From positions 186,001 to 250,000 of the forward strand of contig NZ_JAGMTU010000006.1 of assembly GCF_023703415.1 (NCBI RefSeq): a DNA stretch of 64,000 bases, read 5' to 3'. Numbering within the stretch: position 1 is the first letter of the stretch; each line of letters begins with the position of its first letter. Of this stretch, positions 42,199-49,829 are shown piece after piece. The position numbers were made by a program, and so were the translations under genes. This stretch comes from Microbacterium sp. USTB-Y (GTDB taxonomy: Bacteria > Actinomycetota > Actinomycetes > Actinomycetales > Microbacteriaceae). The notes below the pieces were generated by a model, which saw nothing but the letters and a program-made list of their open reading frames with translations, did no database searches and had not been told where the DNA came from.

Positions 42199-44108
42199 GT
42201 GCGGCGTGTGGCTGCGAGCACGAGCCTGCCGTTGCGGCGGATGAGCCCGAAGAGGTGGAGCGGCCCTGGTGGAAGGACCGCGGGATCATGGTGCCGGTCT
42301 TCTCCGGTGTCGCGTTCCTGACAGGTCTGGTCTTCGAGTGGTCCGTTCTCGAGATCCCGGCGCTCATGCTGTTCTGGGCCGGCCTGTTGCTGGGCGCGTC
42401 GACGTTCACGCCCGGCGCGATTCGCAAGCTGTTCAAGGGCAAACTCGGCATCGGGCTGCTGATGACGATCAGCGCGATCGGCGCGGTCATCCTCGGCTAC
42501 GTCGAAGAGGCCGCGGCGCTGGCGTTCCTGTACTCAATCGCAGAGGCCCTCGAGGACAAGGCGATGGACCGCGCCCGTGGCGGACTGCGGGCGCTGCTGA
42601 AGCTCGTGCCGGAGACGGCGACAGTGCTGCGCGACGGGGTGTCCGTGCAGGTTCAGGCGAAAGAGCTGACGGTCGGCCAGGTCATGGTGGTCCGTCCGGG
42701 TGAGCGGATCGCGACCGACGGGATCGTCCGGGCGGGGCGTTCCAGCCTGGACACCTCGGCGATCACCGGAGAGTCGATCCCGGTTGAGGTCGAGCCCGGC
42801 GCTGCGGTGTCGGCCGGCGCGATCAACAGCGCCGGCGCGCTGGAGGTCGAGACGACCGCGGCGGGCACCGACAACTCGCTCACCACGATCGTCGAGCTGG
42901 TGGAGCAGGCGCAGACCGAGAAGGGCGAGCGGGCGCGTCTCGCCGACCGGATCGCGCGGCCGCTGGTCCCGGGTGTGCTGATCCTCGCCGCCCTCGTCGC
43001 GATCATCGGGTCGCTGCTGGGCGACCCGGAGGTATGGATCACCCGCGCGCTCGTCGTGCTGGTCGCCGCCTCTCCGTGCGCGCTGGCGATCTCTGTGCCG
43101 CTGACGGTCGTCGCCGCGATCGGCGCGGCGAGCAAGTTCGGCGTGATCATCAAATCCGGCGCGGTGTTCGAGCGCTTCGGAACGGTCCGGCACGTCGCGG
43201 TCGACAAGACCGGCACCCTCACCCGCAACGAGCCCGCGGTCACCGCCGTCCTCACCGCGGACGGCGTGACCGAGACGCAGGCACTGGCCTGGGCGGCGGC
43301 GCTGGAGCAGCACAGCACGCACCCCCTCGCCTCCGCGATCACCGCCGCCGCCCCGGGCGTTCCCGCGGCCGCGGACGTGACCGAGCAGGCCGGACACGGC
43401 ATCGAAGGCACCGTCGACGGCGTGACGATCACCGTCGGCAGCCCCCGCTGGCTCGACGCCGGCGAGCTCGGCGACCGGGTCGCGCTTCTTGAGGAACAGG
43501 GCATGACCGTCGTGATCGTCCACCGCGGTGGAGTGGCGGTCGCCGCGATCGGTGTCCGCGACGAGCTGCGCCCCGAAGTCCCCGAAGTCGTCCGCACGCT
43601 CGCGGATCAGGGTATCGGCGTGACGATGCTCACCGGGGACAACGCCCGCACTGCTCGTGCGCTGGCTGCGCAGGCGGGGATCGGTGACGTGCGCGCGGAG
43701 CTGCGTCCCGAGGACAAGGCGGCCGCGATCGGCGAGTTGTCGAAGGCGGGATCGGTCGCGATGATCGGCGACGGCATCAACGACGCCCCGGCCCTGGCGT
43801 CCGCGGACATCGGCATCGCGATGGGGGCGACCGGCTCCGATGCAGCGATCGAGTCCGCGGACGTGGCCTTCACCGGCCATGACCTGCGTCTCATCCCGCG
43901 GGCGTTCGACCACGCCCGGCGGGGCCGGCGGATCATCAACCAGAACATCATCCTGTCGCTGCTGATCATCACCGCACTGCTCCCGCTGGCGCTGTTCGGT
44001 GTGCTGGGACTTGCGGCTGTCGTCCTGGTCCACGAGGTCGCGGAGGTCATCGTGATCCTCAACGGCCTGCGCGCCGCACGCACCCGCACACCACGGTTGG
44101 CGAGCTGA
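42195..44108 (+). CDS. Heavy-metal-translocating P-type ATPase
   Basis: A 637-residue P1B-type pump exporting a soft divalent metal. There is no separate metal-binding domain; the N-terminus carries CGCEHE (5-10). Motifs: TGES (191-194), transmembrane SPC (293-295), DKTGT with the phosphorylated Asp337, HP (376-377), GDGINDAPAL (525-534). The SPC in place of CPC and the ending HEVAEVIVILNGLR place it in the CtpG/CtpD-like P1B-4 neighbourhood; in mycobacteria CtpG is CmtR-controlled. With the CmtR-like repressor directly upstream, Cd/Pb (perhaps Zn/Co) is the likely substrate. GTG 42195. Confidence 0.92.
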   Translation: MSAACGCEHEPAVAADEPEEVERPWWKDRGIMVPVFSGVAFLTGLVFEWSVLEIPALMLFWAGLLLGASTFTPGAIRKLFKGKLGIGLLMTISAIGAVILGYVEEAAALAFLYSIAEALEDKAMDRARGGLRALLKLVPETATVLRDGVSVQVQAKELTVGQVMVVRPGERIATDGIVRAGRSSLDTSAITGESIPVEVEPGAAVSAGAINSAGALEVETTAAGTDNSLTTIVELVEQAQTEKGERARLADRIARPLVPGVLILAALVAIIGSLLGDPEVWITRALVVLVAASPCALAISVPLTVVAAIGAASKFGVIIKSGAVFERFGTVRHVAVDKTGTLTRNEPAVTAVLTADGVTETQALAWAAALEQHSTHPLASAITAAAPGVPAAADVTEQAGHGIEGTVDGVTITVGSPRWLDAGELGDRVALLEEQGMTVVIVHRGGVAVAAIGVRDELRPEVPEVVRTLADQGIGVTMLTGDNARTARALAAQAGIGDVRAELRPEDKAAAIGELSKAGSVAMIGDGINDAPALASADIGIAMGATGSDAAIESADVAFTGHDLRLIPRAFDHARRGRRIINQNIILSLLIITALLPLALFGVLGLAAVVLVHEVAEVIVILNGLRAARTRTPRLAS

Positions 44109-44719
44109 TGCTCGCGACCATCGGCTCAGCGATCGGCCTGTTCGCTGCGACCAACATCGACGACATCGTCGTGCTCACGGTGCTGTTCCTTGCCTCCAGC
44201 CGGGGGAAGCCACGGCCGTGGCAGATCATTGCTGGCCAGTATCTCGGGTTCATCACCCTCGTCGTGATCAGCGTGATCGCCGCGCTCGGTCTCACGATCG
44301 TCCCGGACGAATGGGTGGGCTTCCTCGGTCTCATCCCGCTCGGCATCGGCATCTGGACCCTAGTGCGCGGCCTGCGCCGCAACGGCGACGATGATGATGA
44401 CGACGACGACAAGATCAGCGCAGTAGGCCTGTGGGGCGTCGCGGGGATCACGATCGCCAACGGGGCGGACAACATCTCCCTCTACACGCCGATCTTCCGC
44501 ACCAGCACTCCCGGCGACGTCGTGATCATGATCGTCGTGTTCCTGATCCTCGTCGCCGTCTGGTGTGCCGCCGGACGCCTGATCGGCACGCACAAGGCGG
44601 TCACCGAGACGCTCGAGCGCGTCGAGCACTGGCTCGTCCCGGTCGTGTTCATCGGCCTGGGCCTGTTCATCCTGATCGAGTCCGGCGTCATCGTCCGTCT
44701 CTTCGAGGTCCTCGCATGA
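44108..44719 (+). CDS. cadD: CadD-family cadmium resistance transporter
   Basis: The 203-residue membrane protein has five to six helices and the CadD signatures ATNIDDIVVLTVLF (14-27) and GVAGITIANGADNISLYTPIF, the two Asp-containing repeats of the family. It gives cadmium resistance in Gram-positive bacteria. A cytoplasmic or external loop holds eight Asp in a row (94-101), which could bind cations. It overlaps the P-type ATPase stop by one base and the lspA start by four, so it is part of the same operon. Confidence 0.9.
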   Translation: MLATIGSAIGLFAATNIDDIVVLTVLFLASSRGKPRPWQIIAGQYLGFITLVVISVIAALGLTIVPDEWVGFLGLIPLGIGIWTLVRGLRRNGDDDDDDDDKISAVGLWGVAGITIANGADNISLYTPIFRTSTPGDVVIMIVVFLILVAVWCAAGRLIGTHKAVTETLERVEHWLVPVVFIGLGLFILIESGVIVRLFEVLA

Positions 44720-45240
44720 CTCCGGACACGAACGCAGACGTTGAGTCGGCATCGGAACAGCGGCCGCAGAGGGGGCGCTGGCGGCTCACTGCCTGGGCAC
44801 TCCTGATCGCCGTGGTCGTCGTCTTCATCGATCAGGGGACGAAGGCATGGGCCGAGGCCACTCTGTCGGAGCACGAGCGCATCCCGCTGATCGGCGACCT
44901 GCTCGGCCTGCAACTCGCCTACAACCCCGGCGCGGCATTCTCCTTCGGCGAGGGCTCCACCTGGGTGTTCGCTCTCATCGCCGTCGCGGCCACGGTCACC
45001 GCGATCGTGTTCGCCTTCCGAGTCCGACGCCCCGGATGGGCGATCGTGATCGGTGCGCTCGGCGGGGCCGCAGCCTCGCACGCCGGCGACCGGCTTTTCC
45101 GCCAACCAGGATTCGCGCAGGGGCACGTCGTGGACTTCCTCGCCTACGGCAACTGGTTCATCGGGAACGTCGCCGACATCGTCATCGTCATCGCCGCGAT
45201 CGCCGGAGCGCTCCTGATGCTCCGCAGCGCCGAGAACTGA
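44716..45240 (+). CDS. lspA: Element-encoded signal peptidase II
   Basis: LspA cleaves prolipoprotein signal peptides. The 174-residue protein has four membrane helices, FIDQGTKAWAE with Asp39, YNPGAAFS with Asn70, the catalytic Asp125 (GDRLF) and Asp154 (GNVADI). The usual GNLIDR is here HAGDR, so one active-site motif is divergent. It follows cadD with a four-base overlap. lspA homologues accompany metal operons elsewhere (for example pbr and Gram-positive cad loci), and are probably a second copy to the chromosomal gene. No lipoprotein gene is in the element. Confidence 0.9.
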   Translation: MTPDTNADVESASEQRPQRGRWRLTAWALLIAVVVVFIDQGTKAWAEATLSEHERIPLIGDLLGLQLAYNPGAAFSFGEGSTWVFALIAVAATVTAIVFAFRVRRPGWAIVIGALGGAAASHAGDRLFRQPGFAQGHVVDFLAYGNWFIGNVADIVIVIAAIAGALLMLRSAEN

Positions 45241-45251
45241 GAGGACCAACC

Positions 45252-45563
45252 ATGGAGATCACCCTGCAATACTTCGACGGCTGCCCCAACTGGGAGGCGC
45301 TCGACCAGCGGCTCGCTCAGGTCGTCGATGGCCGATCAGATGTCCGGATCACGCATCAGCGAGTCGAGACCGCTGAGGACGCGGTGCGACTTGGGTTCCA
45401 CGGGTCCCCGACCGTGCTCGTCGACGGTGTGGACCCCTTCGCTGACGAGCACGCCACTGTCGGGCTCGCCTGCAGGGTGTTCCGCACCCCAGCGGGGCTC
45501 GCCGGGTCGCCAACCGTCGACCAGCTGCGTGTAGCGATATCGGGCCAAGGCTCCGAGGTGTGA
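45252..45563 (+). CDS. Small thioredoxin-like protein of metal-resistance operons
   Basis: A 103-residue protein with the opening EITLQYFDGCPNWEAL, FHGSPTVLVDGVDPFADE with a cis-Pro-like GSPT, and GLACRVFRTPAGLAGSPTVDQL. This is a family often annotated as thioredoxin-like or alkylmercury-lyase-like and seen beside mercury and cadmium genes. Only one Cys (Cys10) stands where thioredoxins have CxxC, so disulfide reductase activity is doubtful; metal handling or a thiol relay is possible. GAGGACC ribosome-binding site; 11 bases after lspA. It ends the operon. Confidence 0.75.
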   Translation: MEITLQYFDGCPNWEALDQRLAQVVDGRSDVRITHQRVETAEDAVRLGFHGSPTVLVDGVDPFADEHATVGLACRVFRTPAGLAGSPTVDQLRVAISGQGSEV

Positions 45564-45570
45564 TGCTCGG

Positions 45571-47520
45571 TCAGGCATGGGTGGAACGGAGTGCCGGATA
45601 GTCGGACCACTCACCGCCGGCGAGACGCGACCATGCGGCAGCGGACGCGGTCGTGATGCCGAGGAGATCCGAGACGATCCGGGGATGCATTTGCCGGGTG
45701 AGCTCGATGAGCGCTGTTGTGCGGGCGCTTCCGGTGAGCAGGCCTTCGGCGCGAAGACGGCGGCTCAGCGGGCCTGGGGTGAGGTGTTTGCCAGGGTTCC
45801 GACCGGGGAAGAGCCATCCCTCGGGATGCCTCGCGGATGCGGCGACGAGGTTGACCATCGCATTCCCGAGGATTTCAGGGAGTTCGATCGGCTCGGCCCC
45901 GACGGTGAGCGTTACGGGCCGCGAGTTCGTATCGACCTGTGCCCGTGTGATCGTGACGATGCGGGTCAGCTGGATCCCGTAGAGCAGCACGAGGAGGCCC
46001 GCGGCTCGGGTCTTCGGGTCCATGTCGGCAGCGGAGAGGAACCTGCGGGCCATTTGCCATCGGTGGTCGGAGGCGTAGTCTCGGCCTTCGAGACGATGGG
46101 ATCGGAACTCGACCCGAACGGTGCTCAGCCGGTGCTTTCGCAGCCAGCGAGTGAATGGTGCCAGCGCGTCGCGTTGGCTCGGCGAATCGGTCAGATACGC
46201 GTCAAGTCGGCGCTGCGGGAAGGTCGCCAACGTCTCCTGCTGCGACCGGATCTCTCGAAGGAACGCGGCGCAGTACTTCAGCGCAGCCCGTTGCCTCAGG
46301 AAGCCGGAAGCAGGGCTGGACGCGCTGCGCAGGGTCCGAGCGGAACGGAGGAGCTCCCAGGTGCAGTAGCGGCGCAGTATCAGCCGGTCTTCAGGATCCT
46401 CGATGTCATCGAGCCAGCCGTTGAGCCAGTGGTCGAAACGCGTGCTCTCGACGTCAAGCTCCGGCAGCACGCCGGAACGGACCAGCAGTGAGAGGAGGAA
46501 CGCGACCGACTGTCCCGAGCGGGCTCGGGTGATGATCGCCTCGGCGGTGAGTGGCAGGGTCCCGTCCGCGAGCTCGCGGAGCACCATCGCGCACTTGCTC
46601 TTGTGTAGCCAGCGTTCAAGCGACGCCGCTTTGCCATGGTGCGTGAGCAGATAGTCAGCAAGGGGGTGGAGGTCCGCGCGGATCTCTCCCGCATCGTCGG
46701 CGAGAAGCTGTTGGATCGCGACTGGCCGGCGGCACTCGACGCAGAGGTGATGTTTGCGAATCTCCTCAATCGAGCCGCATCCGGGACAGGCCATCGTGAT
46801 CGGAGCGCCCGCGCAATCAGCGCAGACCTTCTGACCGTTCATGAAGCCCGTCAGGAACACCCTGCGCGTGCACTCGGGACAAGGTTGTGGTCTGCGCATC
46901 GCGTAGTAGCAGCGCGCGCATACTCGTCGTCCGTCAAGGTGCGAAGCAACGCGACCAGGTTCTCCGCAGAGACCACAGGTCTTGACCGGCGCGGTGTAAC
47001 AGGCCAGACAGACGAGTTGCGGGCGGCGGACGATGATGGTCGCATGCTGACCGCATCGCGAGCAGTCGCCGAACGATCGAGGGTCGGCTCGCCAACAGTC
47101 ACGGCAGAAGCGCTGTCCGTCGATCGTGCGCTGCACGGGCCGGACCCGGCCACAGGACGCGCACGAGACGGACCGGGCGTTCCGCTCGCATCGGGAACAG
47201 TGCCGACCACCGCTCGGCGTCTTGTGGGGCATTCTCACCGCACGTCCGCAGGACTCGCACGTCGGCAGCACCACCCGGCTTGCCCCTTCTTCGACCAACA
47301 CACGGGCCAGATCCTGAACGGTCACCGGGACGTTCGCATGCTGCCCCTCCAGGACTCCGGGCTGCTTGATCAGCGCGAGCTCAAGAAGCCGCTGCGTGAG
47401 GGGTGCTGGCGCGACCGAATGCACGATCTCAGCGAGTCGCTCGGGAGAGATTTCGGGAATGAGAGGGCGGACGAGAGCGACGACTTCCGCGACTCGCGGC
47501 AGCTGCGGAGGCTTGGCCAC
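45571..47520 (-). CDS. Six-zinc-ribbon protein with degenerate tyrosine-recombinase domain
   Basis: The 649-residue protein has a helical N-terminus (1-80), then twelve CxxC pairs between 88 and 263, enough for six consecutive zinc ribbons, then a long helical region and a C-terminal tyrosine-recombinase-like domain (~500-649). In that domain the catalytic Arg region reads GIQLTR where GLRxxE is expected, HxxR reads GSAR, LLGH reads LLGI and no Tyr is in place. I infer a DNA-binding accessory protein, not a recombinase. Similar proteins occur in actinobacteria as 'recombinase XerD'. GTG 47520 lies five bases after the XRE gene's stop. It converges on the metal operon. Confidence 0.8.
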   Translation of the reverse strand: MAKPPQLPRVAEVVALVRPLIPEISPERLAEIVHSVAPAPLTQRLLELALIKQPGVLEGQHANVPVTVQDLARVLVEEGASRVVLPTCESCGRAVRMPHKTPSGGRHCSRCERNARSVSCASCGRVRPVQRTIDGQRFCRDCWRADPRSFGDCSRCGQHATIIVRRPQLVCLACYTAPVKTCGLCGEPGRVASHLDGRRVCARCYYAMRRPQPCPECTRRVFLTGFMNGQKVCADCAGAPITMACPGCGSIEEIRKHHLCVECRRPVAIQQLLADDAGEIRADLHPLADYLLTHHGKAASLERWLHKSKCAMVLRELADGTLPLTAEAIITRARSGQSVAFLLSLLVRSGVLPELDVESTRFDHWLNGWLDDIEDPEDRLILRRYCTWELLRSARTLRSASSPASGFLRQRAALKYCAAFLREIRSQQETLATFPQRRLDAYLTDSPSQRDALAPFTRWLRKHRLSTVRVEFRSHRLEGRDYASDHRWQMARRFLSAADMDPKTRAAGLLVLLYGIQLTRIVTITRAQVDTNSRPVTLTVGAEPIELPEILGNAMVNLVAASARHPEGWLFPGRNPGKHLTPGPLSRRLRAEGLLTGSARTTALIELTRQMHPRIVSDLLGITTASAAAWSRLAGGEWSDYPALRSTHA

Positions 47521-47525
47521 CGCGG

Positions 47526-47861
47526 CTACTTCGTACGCGGCCGACGAATCGCCGCGCGAACAGGACGGAGATCACCGATCGACCCCCGTGTCGCCTCCTC
47601 GCCCACCGCCACCGGGGCCGTGACCTCCCGGCGAGTGATCGTCACGAGATCGTCGAGCGAGCACTCCAGCGCATCGCACAACGCCGCCAACACGTCGAGA
47701 CGCACCCGCTGTGGCGGCTGAGTCACCAGCCGATAGACCTGCTCCCGGGACAGGTCGATGCCGCGCTCTTCGAGCAGGGGCTTCAGCTTGGAGGTCTGGA
47801 AGATCCCGCGCGAGGCCATCACGCTGCGCAGATTCCAGCCTGTGTCGAGTTCAACGTTCAT
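47526..47861 (-). CDS. XRE/Cro-like helix-turn-helix protein of the integrase module
   Basis: A 111-residue DNA-binding protein. The HTH spans about 12-75: MASRGIFQTSKLKPLLEERG, then LSREQVYRLVTQPPQRVRLDVLAALCDALECSLDDLVTI, the Cro/YozG-like pattern. The tail is Arg/Pro-rich. The start overlaps the integrase gene by 11 bases, so it is made together with it and may act as directionality factor or repressor of the module. Confidence 0.85.
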   Translation of the reverse strand: MNVELDTGWNLRSVMASRGIFQTSKLKPLLEERGIDLSREQVYRLVTQPPQRVRLDVLAALCDALECSLDDLVTITRREVTAPVAVGEEATRGSIGDLRPVRAAIRRPRTK

Positions 47862-48969
47862 CAGCTTCTCCTTCGATGAGGGCCTTCAGCGCTTCGGCGA
47901 GCACACGGTTCTTGTAGTCCGAGCTGACGGAGGCGTAGATCGAGGTCGTCGAGGCATGCATGTGCCCGACCTGCTCTTGGACGAATCGATCGGTATACCC
48001 GAATTCCAGAAGGTGAGTGACATAGGAATGTCGGAGGCTGTGCAGCGTCAGATCCTTCGACAGGCCGGCCTCGTCCCGCACCTCCGCGAACCTCCGGTCG
48101 AGATACCCAGCGGACAGCCGCGTACGCCGCTCGGTCACCCAGAGCGCGTTGAGGTCGTCTCCGGGCGCGAAGCGCTCCCTTGCCTGCTCGAGCCATTGCT
48201 GCATGCCGGGGACCCACCAGTCGAATTCCGGCACCAGCAGCACCGTGCGACGTCGTGGCGCGCCACCGCCCGCGGCCTTCGCCCATCGCACGTGGACCGC
48301 GCCGTAGGGCCCCCACTGGCGCATCTTGGCGTTGTGGTGCAAGTCGACGGTATCGAGCATCACCGCCTCGGTGCGGCGTAGACCAAACGCGTAGACCGTC
48401 TTCAGCAACTGGGCATCCCGCAACGCGCCGAGAGCACCCTTTCGCCCGGAGTTCACGAGCAGCTCGACGCGGGCGTCGGCCGTGTCAAACAGGCTCTCGA
48501 TCTCGTCGTACGTGAACGGGCGACGCTTCCCATCGCCTTCGAACTCGAACCGGTGCGCCACCGTGTTCCACGGCAAGCACACCTGCGAGGGGACCTCCCC
48601 AAACTCGCGATCGCAGATCTCCATCCAGTCGTACAACGGGTTCGTGAGGTAGTCACAGAACCCACGGATAGACCCATGGTTGGCGCGCATCGTCGACAGC
48701 GTCCGGGTGCGACCGCCAGACTCAGCAGTGAACTCATCCACATCCGCGACCGTCCACCTCCACGGCGGTTTGTCCACGAAATCACGGAACCGCGTCACCG
48801 TCGCCGTCCGATTCCGGATCGTCTGCTCACGGAGCCCGCGCGACAGCTGCTGGTTCCGCCAACCATCAATCATCGCGCTGAAGACCTGCGCTTCCGGGTT
48901 CGCCAGTGCGACGTTCGAGGATGAAGTGATCAGTCGAAGCGCCGCTGGAGAGGCCCCAAAATCTTGCAT
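47851..48969 (-). CDS. Tyrosine-type site-specific integrase of the element
   Basis: The 372-residue protein has a SAM-like core-binding domain (~28-115, with QTIRNRTATVTRFRDFV) and a complete catalytic domain: Arg198 in YAFGLRRTEAVML, His310-xx-Arg313 in LHSLRHSYVTHLLE, His336 in VGHMHAST and Tyr345 in SIYAS. All active-site residues are kept. ATG 48969 is used; in-frame TTG codons precede it. A TTGCAT-TAG-ATGCAA palindrome spans the start codon, so the protein may control its own synthesis. It is the first gene of the three-gene leftward module. Confidence 0.92.
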   Translation of the reverse strand: MQDFGASPAALRLITSSSNVALANPEAQVFSAMIDGWRNQQLSRGLREQTIRNRTATVTRFRDFVDKPPWRWTVADVDEFTAESGGRTRTLSTMRANHGSIRGFCDYLTNPLYDWMEICDREFGEVPSQVCLPWNTVAHRFEFEGDGKRRPFTYDEIESLFDTADARVELLVNSGRKGALGALRDAQLLKTVYAFGLRRTEAVMLDTVDLHHNAKMRQWGPYGAVHVRWAKAAGGGAPRRRTVLLVPEFDWWVPGMQQWLEQARERFAPGDDLNALWVTERRTRLSAGYLDRRFAEVRDEAGLSKDLTLHSLRHSYVTHLLEFGYTDRFVQEQVGHMHASTTSIYASVSSDYKNRVLAEALKALIEGEADER

Positions 48970-48978
48970 TAGATGCAA
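48964..48978. repeat. TTGCAT-TAG-ATGCAA palindrome at the integrase start
   Basis: Two perfect six-base arms around a three-base spacer overlap the integrase ATG. The arms share the TTGCA/TGCAA core with the repeat at the right end of the element, suggesting a common binding protein. Confidence 0.6.
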
Positions 48979-49086
48979 CAAAGTATGGGACAGTGCATCA
49001 CCTTGTCAACTCAGATCACAGTATTCGCTAGATCTCGCTGTTATGGTCAGGGCGGTTCCGCACCTCCTCAGGGGAATAGACGTCGT

Positions 49087-49118
49087 TTGCAAGTGTGAAC
49101 AGTTGCATTCACTGCAAC
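49087..49118. repeat. TTGCA/TGCAA repeat cluster at the right end of the element
   Basis: GTTGCA-TTCAC-TGCAAC (49102-49118) is a perfect inverted repeat 12 bases from the right junction. A further TTGCAAGTG (49087-49095) lies beside it. This is a good candidate for the integrase core and arm sites (attachment site). Confidence 0.6.
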
Positions 49119-49829
49119 ATGCGAGGGTTTGTGGTCCGCGACGGCTGGGCGGTGAACATCCGGAAGTTCGTGCCGCGCTATCGGAGCCTGGAGTCCCTCG
49201 TCGCGCAGGGGATGCTGCCCCCGGCGACGGCCGCACTGCTCGCCGAGGCGATGCGGGGCGGTCGCAGCGTGATCGTCTCGGGTCCGACCCATGCCGGGAA
49301 GACGACACTGCTGGCCGCGCTCGTCGCGGAGTGCGGGCACCAGCGCGTGATCACGGTCGAGGAGACGTTCGAGCTCGGCGTGCGAGCACCCGACCTCGTC
49401 GCCCTCCAGGGGCGGCAGGCGAGCCTGGAGGGCGCCGGTGAGATCACCCTGCGGCGCCTGGTGAAGGAGGCGCTGCGGATGCGGCCGGATCGGCTCGTCG
49501 TCGGCGAGGTGCGCGACGCGGAGGCGCTCGACCTCGTGCTCGCCCTGAACACGGGCGTTCCCGGCGCGGCGACCGTGCACGCGAACTCGGCCGCGGACGC
49601 GCTGGAGAAGCTGAGCATGCTGCCGCTGCTCGCCGGACGCAACATCGATCGGGCCTTCATCGCGCCCGCGCTCGCCGCGTCCGTCGACCTCGTCGTGCAC
49701 TGCCGGCGGGAGTCCGACGGGAGGCGCCGGGTGGTCGAGGTCATCGCCCCGACCGCCGTCGAACCCGACGGTCGCATCGGCTACCGAGCCGTCACCGCGG
49801 GTACCCGCGTCGACGAGGCCGTCGCATGA
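49119..49829 (+). pseudogene. tadA: C-terminal fragment of the interrupted Flp/Tad pilus ATPase gene
   Basis: From Val at 49131 the frame encodes the rest of TadA/CpaF: VRDGWAVNIRKFVPRYRSLESLV, Walker A GPTHAGKT, the VITVEETFEL Asp box, LRRLVKEALRMRPDRLVVGEVRDAEALDLV Walker B and the GAATVHANSA His box. All ATPase motifs lie in this half. An ATG at 49119 or GTG at 49095, both of element origin, could let the half be translated alone, but it would lack the N-terminal domain. The stop overlaps tadB by four bases, so downstream expression may now depend on a promoter in the element. Confidence 0.92.

Larger units (their letters stand above)
41732..49130. mobile_element. Integrated element of ~7.4 kb carrying metal resistance and a tyrosine-integrase module
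   Basis: The limits are inferred from where TadA similarity stops and resumes: after the Asp codon 41729-41731 and before GTG GTC CGC GAC at 49131. Joining these gives one open frame of about 383 codons. Inside are a rightward metal operon (41839-45563) and a leftward integrase module (45571-48969) that converge with seven bases between them. GC content is visibly lower at both ends and across the integrase module than in flanking genes. No long terminal repeats or target duplication can be seen, consistent with a tyrosine recombinase. The exact crossover bases are unresolved to within a few positions. Confidence 0.85.

Noticed and set aside
45571..48981. A classical recombinase-in-trio element
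   Set aside because: Only one of the three genes encodes an active tyrosine recombinase; the middle one is a small helix-turn-helix protein and the third is degenerate with zinc ribbons.
41733..49134. TGGT shared by both junctions as the crossover core
   Set aside because: TGGT occurs at 41734-41737 and 49130-49133, but joining at it shifts the tadA frame by one, so it cannot be the simple original sequence unless a base was gained or lost.
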